Of a stretch of 22,133 bases of DNA, positions 21,805-22,133 are shown one piece after another. The position numbers were made by a program, and so were the translations under genes. Under the pieces are notes generated by a model. The model worked only from the letters and a program-made list of their open reading frames with translations, was not told the origin of the DNA and ran no database searches. Each line of letters starts with the position of its first letter. Within the stretch, counting starts at the first letter, position 1. Origin of the DNA: Prevotellaceae bacterium UBA4301 (lineage in GTDB: Bacteria; Bacteroidota; Bacteroidia; Bacteroidales; Bacteroidaceae); assembly GCA_002395775.1 (NCBI GenBank), contig DGUV01000073.1:1-22133 (forward strand). Reading direction: 5' to 3'.

Positions 21805-21832
21805 AATTGTGAATTGTGAATTGTGAATTATG
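21805..21832. repeat. Heptameric tandem repeat, four units, between divergent promoters
   Basis: AATTGTG three times and then AATTATG, in strict register from 21805 to 21832. On the other strand the unit is AATTCAC in one rotation, close to the ATTTCAC rotation of the 4071 array. It spans the -33 zones of both divergent promoters. Confidence 0.8.
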
Positions 21833-21850
21833 ATTTTTTTCGTATCTTTG
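21821..21850 (+). promoter_or_regulatory. Promoter of the GH35 gene
   Basis: The -7 box TATCTTTG at 21843-21850, preceded by TCG, has a TTG at 21821-21823 as the -33 element with a 19-bp spacer. That TTG is supplied by the heptamer repeat itself. The ATG at 21875 follows after 24 bases. Confidence 0.7.
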
Positions 21851-21874
21851 TCGAAAATAATTAACTTTTCTGCT

Positions 21875-22133
21875 ATGAAAACCCTACGCATCATCATGTT
21901 TGCGCTGCTTGCCGTGCTCTGCACATCGGCCGATGCAGCCAAGAAAACCGAAACATTCGGAGTCGGGAACAAGACGTTCCTACTGAACGGAAAACCCTTC
22001 GTGGTGAAGGCTGCCGAAGTCCATTACCCGCGCATCCCAAGACCCTATTGGGAGCATCGAATAAAGATGTGCAAATCGCTGGGAATGAACGCCGTGTGCA
22101 TCTACATTTTCTGGAACATCCACGAGCAGCGTG
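21875..22133 (+). CDS. Partial CDS: GH35 beta-galactosidase, N-terminal 86 codons
   Basis: The open frame continues past the right edge without a stop. Residues 1-22 form a signal peptide (ending ADAA or similar). The mature part shows the GH35 N-terminal signature: FLLNGKPFVVKAAEVHYPRI around 35-54, PRPYWEHRIKMCKSLGMNAV, and YIFWNIHE near 78-85. This strand of the TIM barrel is conserved in exo-beta-galactosidases and exo-beta-1,3/1,4-galactosidases. Export points to breakdown of plant or host glycans outside the cytoplasm. The catalytic glutamates lie beyond the window. Together with the GH3-GH29 protein at the left it shows a glycan-degrading lifestyle, but the two genes are 18 kb apart. 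Confidence 0.9.
   Translation, partial: MKTLRIIMFALLAVLCTSADAAKKTETFGVGNKTFLLNGKPFVVKAAEVHYPRIPRPYWEHRIKMCKSLGMNAVCIYIFWNIHEQR

Overview
The window reads as a chromosomal segment of a moderately GC-rich Bacteroidales bacterium, most likely Prevotellaceae-like. The main evidence is the promoter set. Nearly every likely transcript start carries the Bacteroidetes -7 box TAnnTTTG, often with a TTTG/TTG -33 box 19-20 bp upstream, and Shine-Dalgarno sequences are weak or absent. Gene content agrees: a lipoprotein Omp85 protein of the TamL type, GH3/GH29/GH35 glycosidases, a eukaryote-like glgB, and class B pyrB-pyrI. No insertion sequence, phage gene, CRISPR array or rRNA was seen. It looks like ordinary core chromosome with a few accessory traits.

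Layout, left to right. (1) Bases 1-142: the start of a minus-strand membrane protein that runs off the edge. (2) 378-3869: a secreted two-enzyme polypeptide, GH3 glycosidase followed by GH29 alpha-L-fucosidase. (3) 3951-4064: a solitary tRNA-Lys(CUU) with its own promoter and a strong terminator. (4) 4141-6411 minus: TamL-like outer-membrane assembly protein. It is divergent from an acidic-tailed conserved hypothetical (6548-7327), which converges with a SpoU rRNA/tRNA 2'-O-methyltransferase (7324-8073 minus). The methyltransferase is in turn divergent from ispE (8154-8972). (5) 9065-10213: an exported protein with an Arg/Ser/Gly-rich low-complexity tail. (6) 10281-17904 minus: an apparent five-gene transcript in the order class A PBP, kdsB, 14-repeat MORN protein, glgB, membrane protein of unknown function. 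It links peptidoglycan, lipopolysaccharide and glycogen synthesis. (7) 18072-20824: pyrB-pyrI (ATGA overlap) and glyA. (8) 20915-21763 minus: a zinc-ribbon, single-pass membrane protein, divergent from (9) a GH35 beta-galactosidase cut by the right edge at 22133.

The most unusual things are: the GH3-GH29 fusion; two GC-rich inverted-repeat segments embedded in frame in its GH3 half; a family of heptameric tandem repeats that recurs in four intergenic regions, three of them between divergent promoters; and a promoter cassette shared almost verbatim by two neighbouring divergent gene pairs. Other points are the exactly periodic MORN protein in a wall/LPS/glycogen operon, a lysine-rich leader on GlgB, and an almost leaderless tamL transcript. 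I did not find a clear new defence or mobile system. No intergenic stretch longer than 300 bases lacks annotation; the longest (143-377) holds two divergent promoters and one small hairpin.
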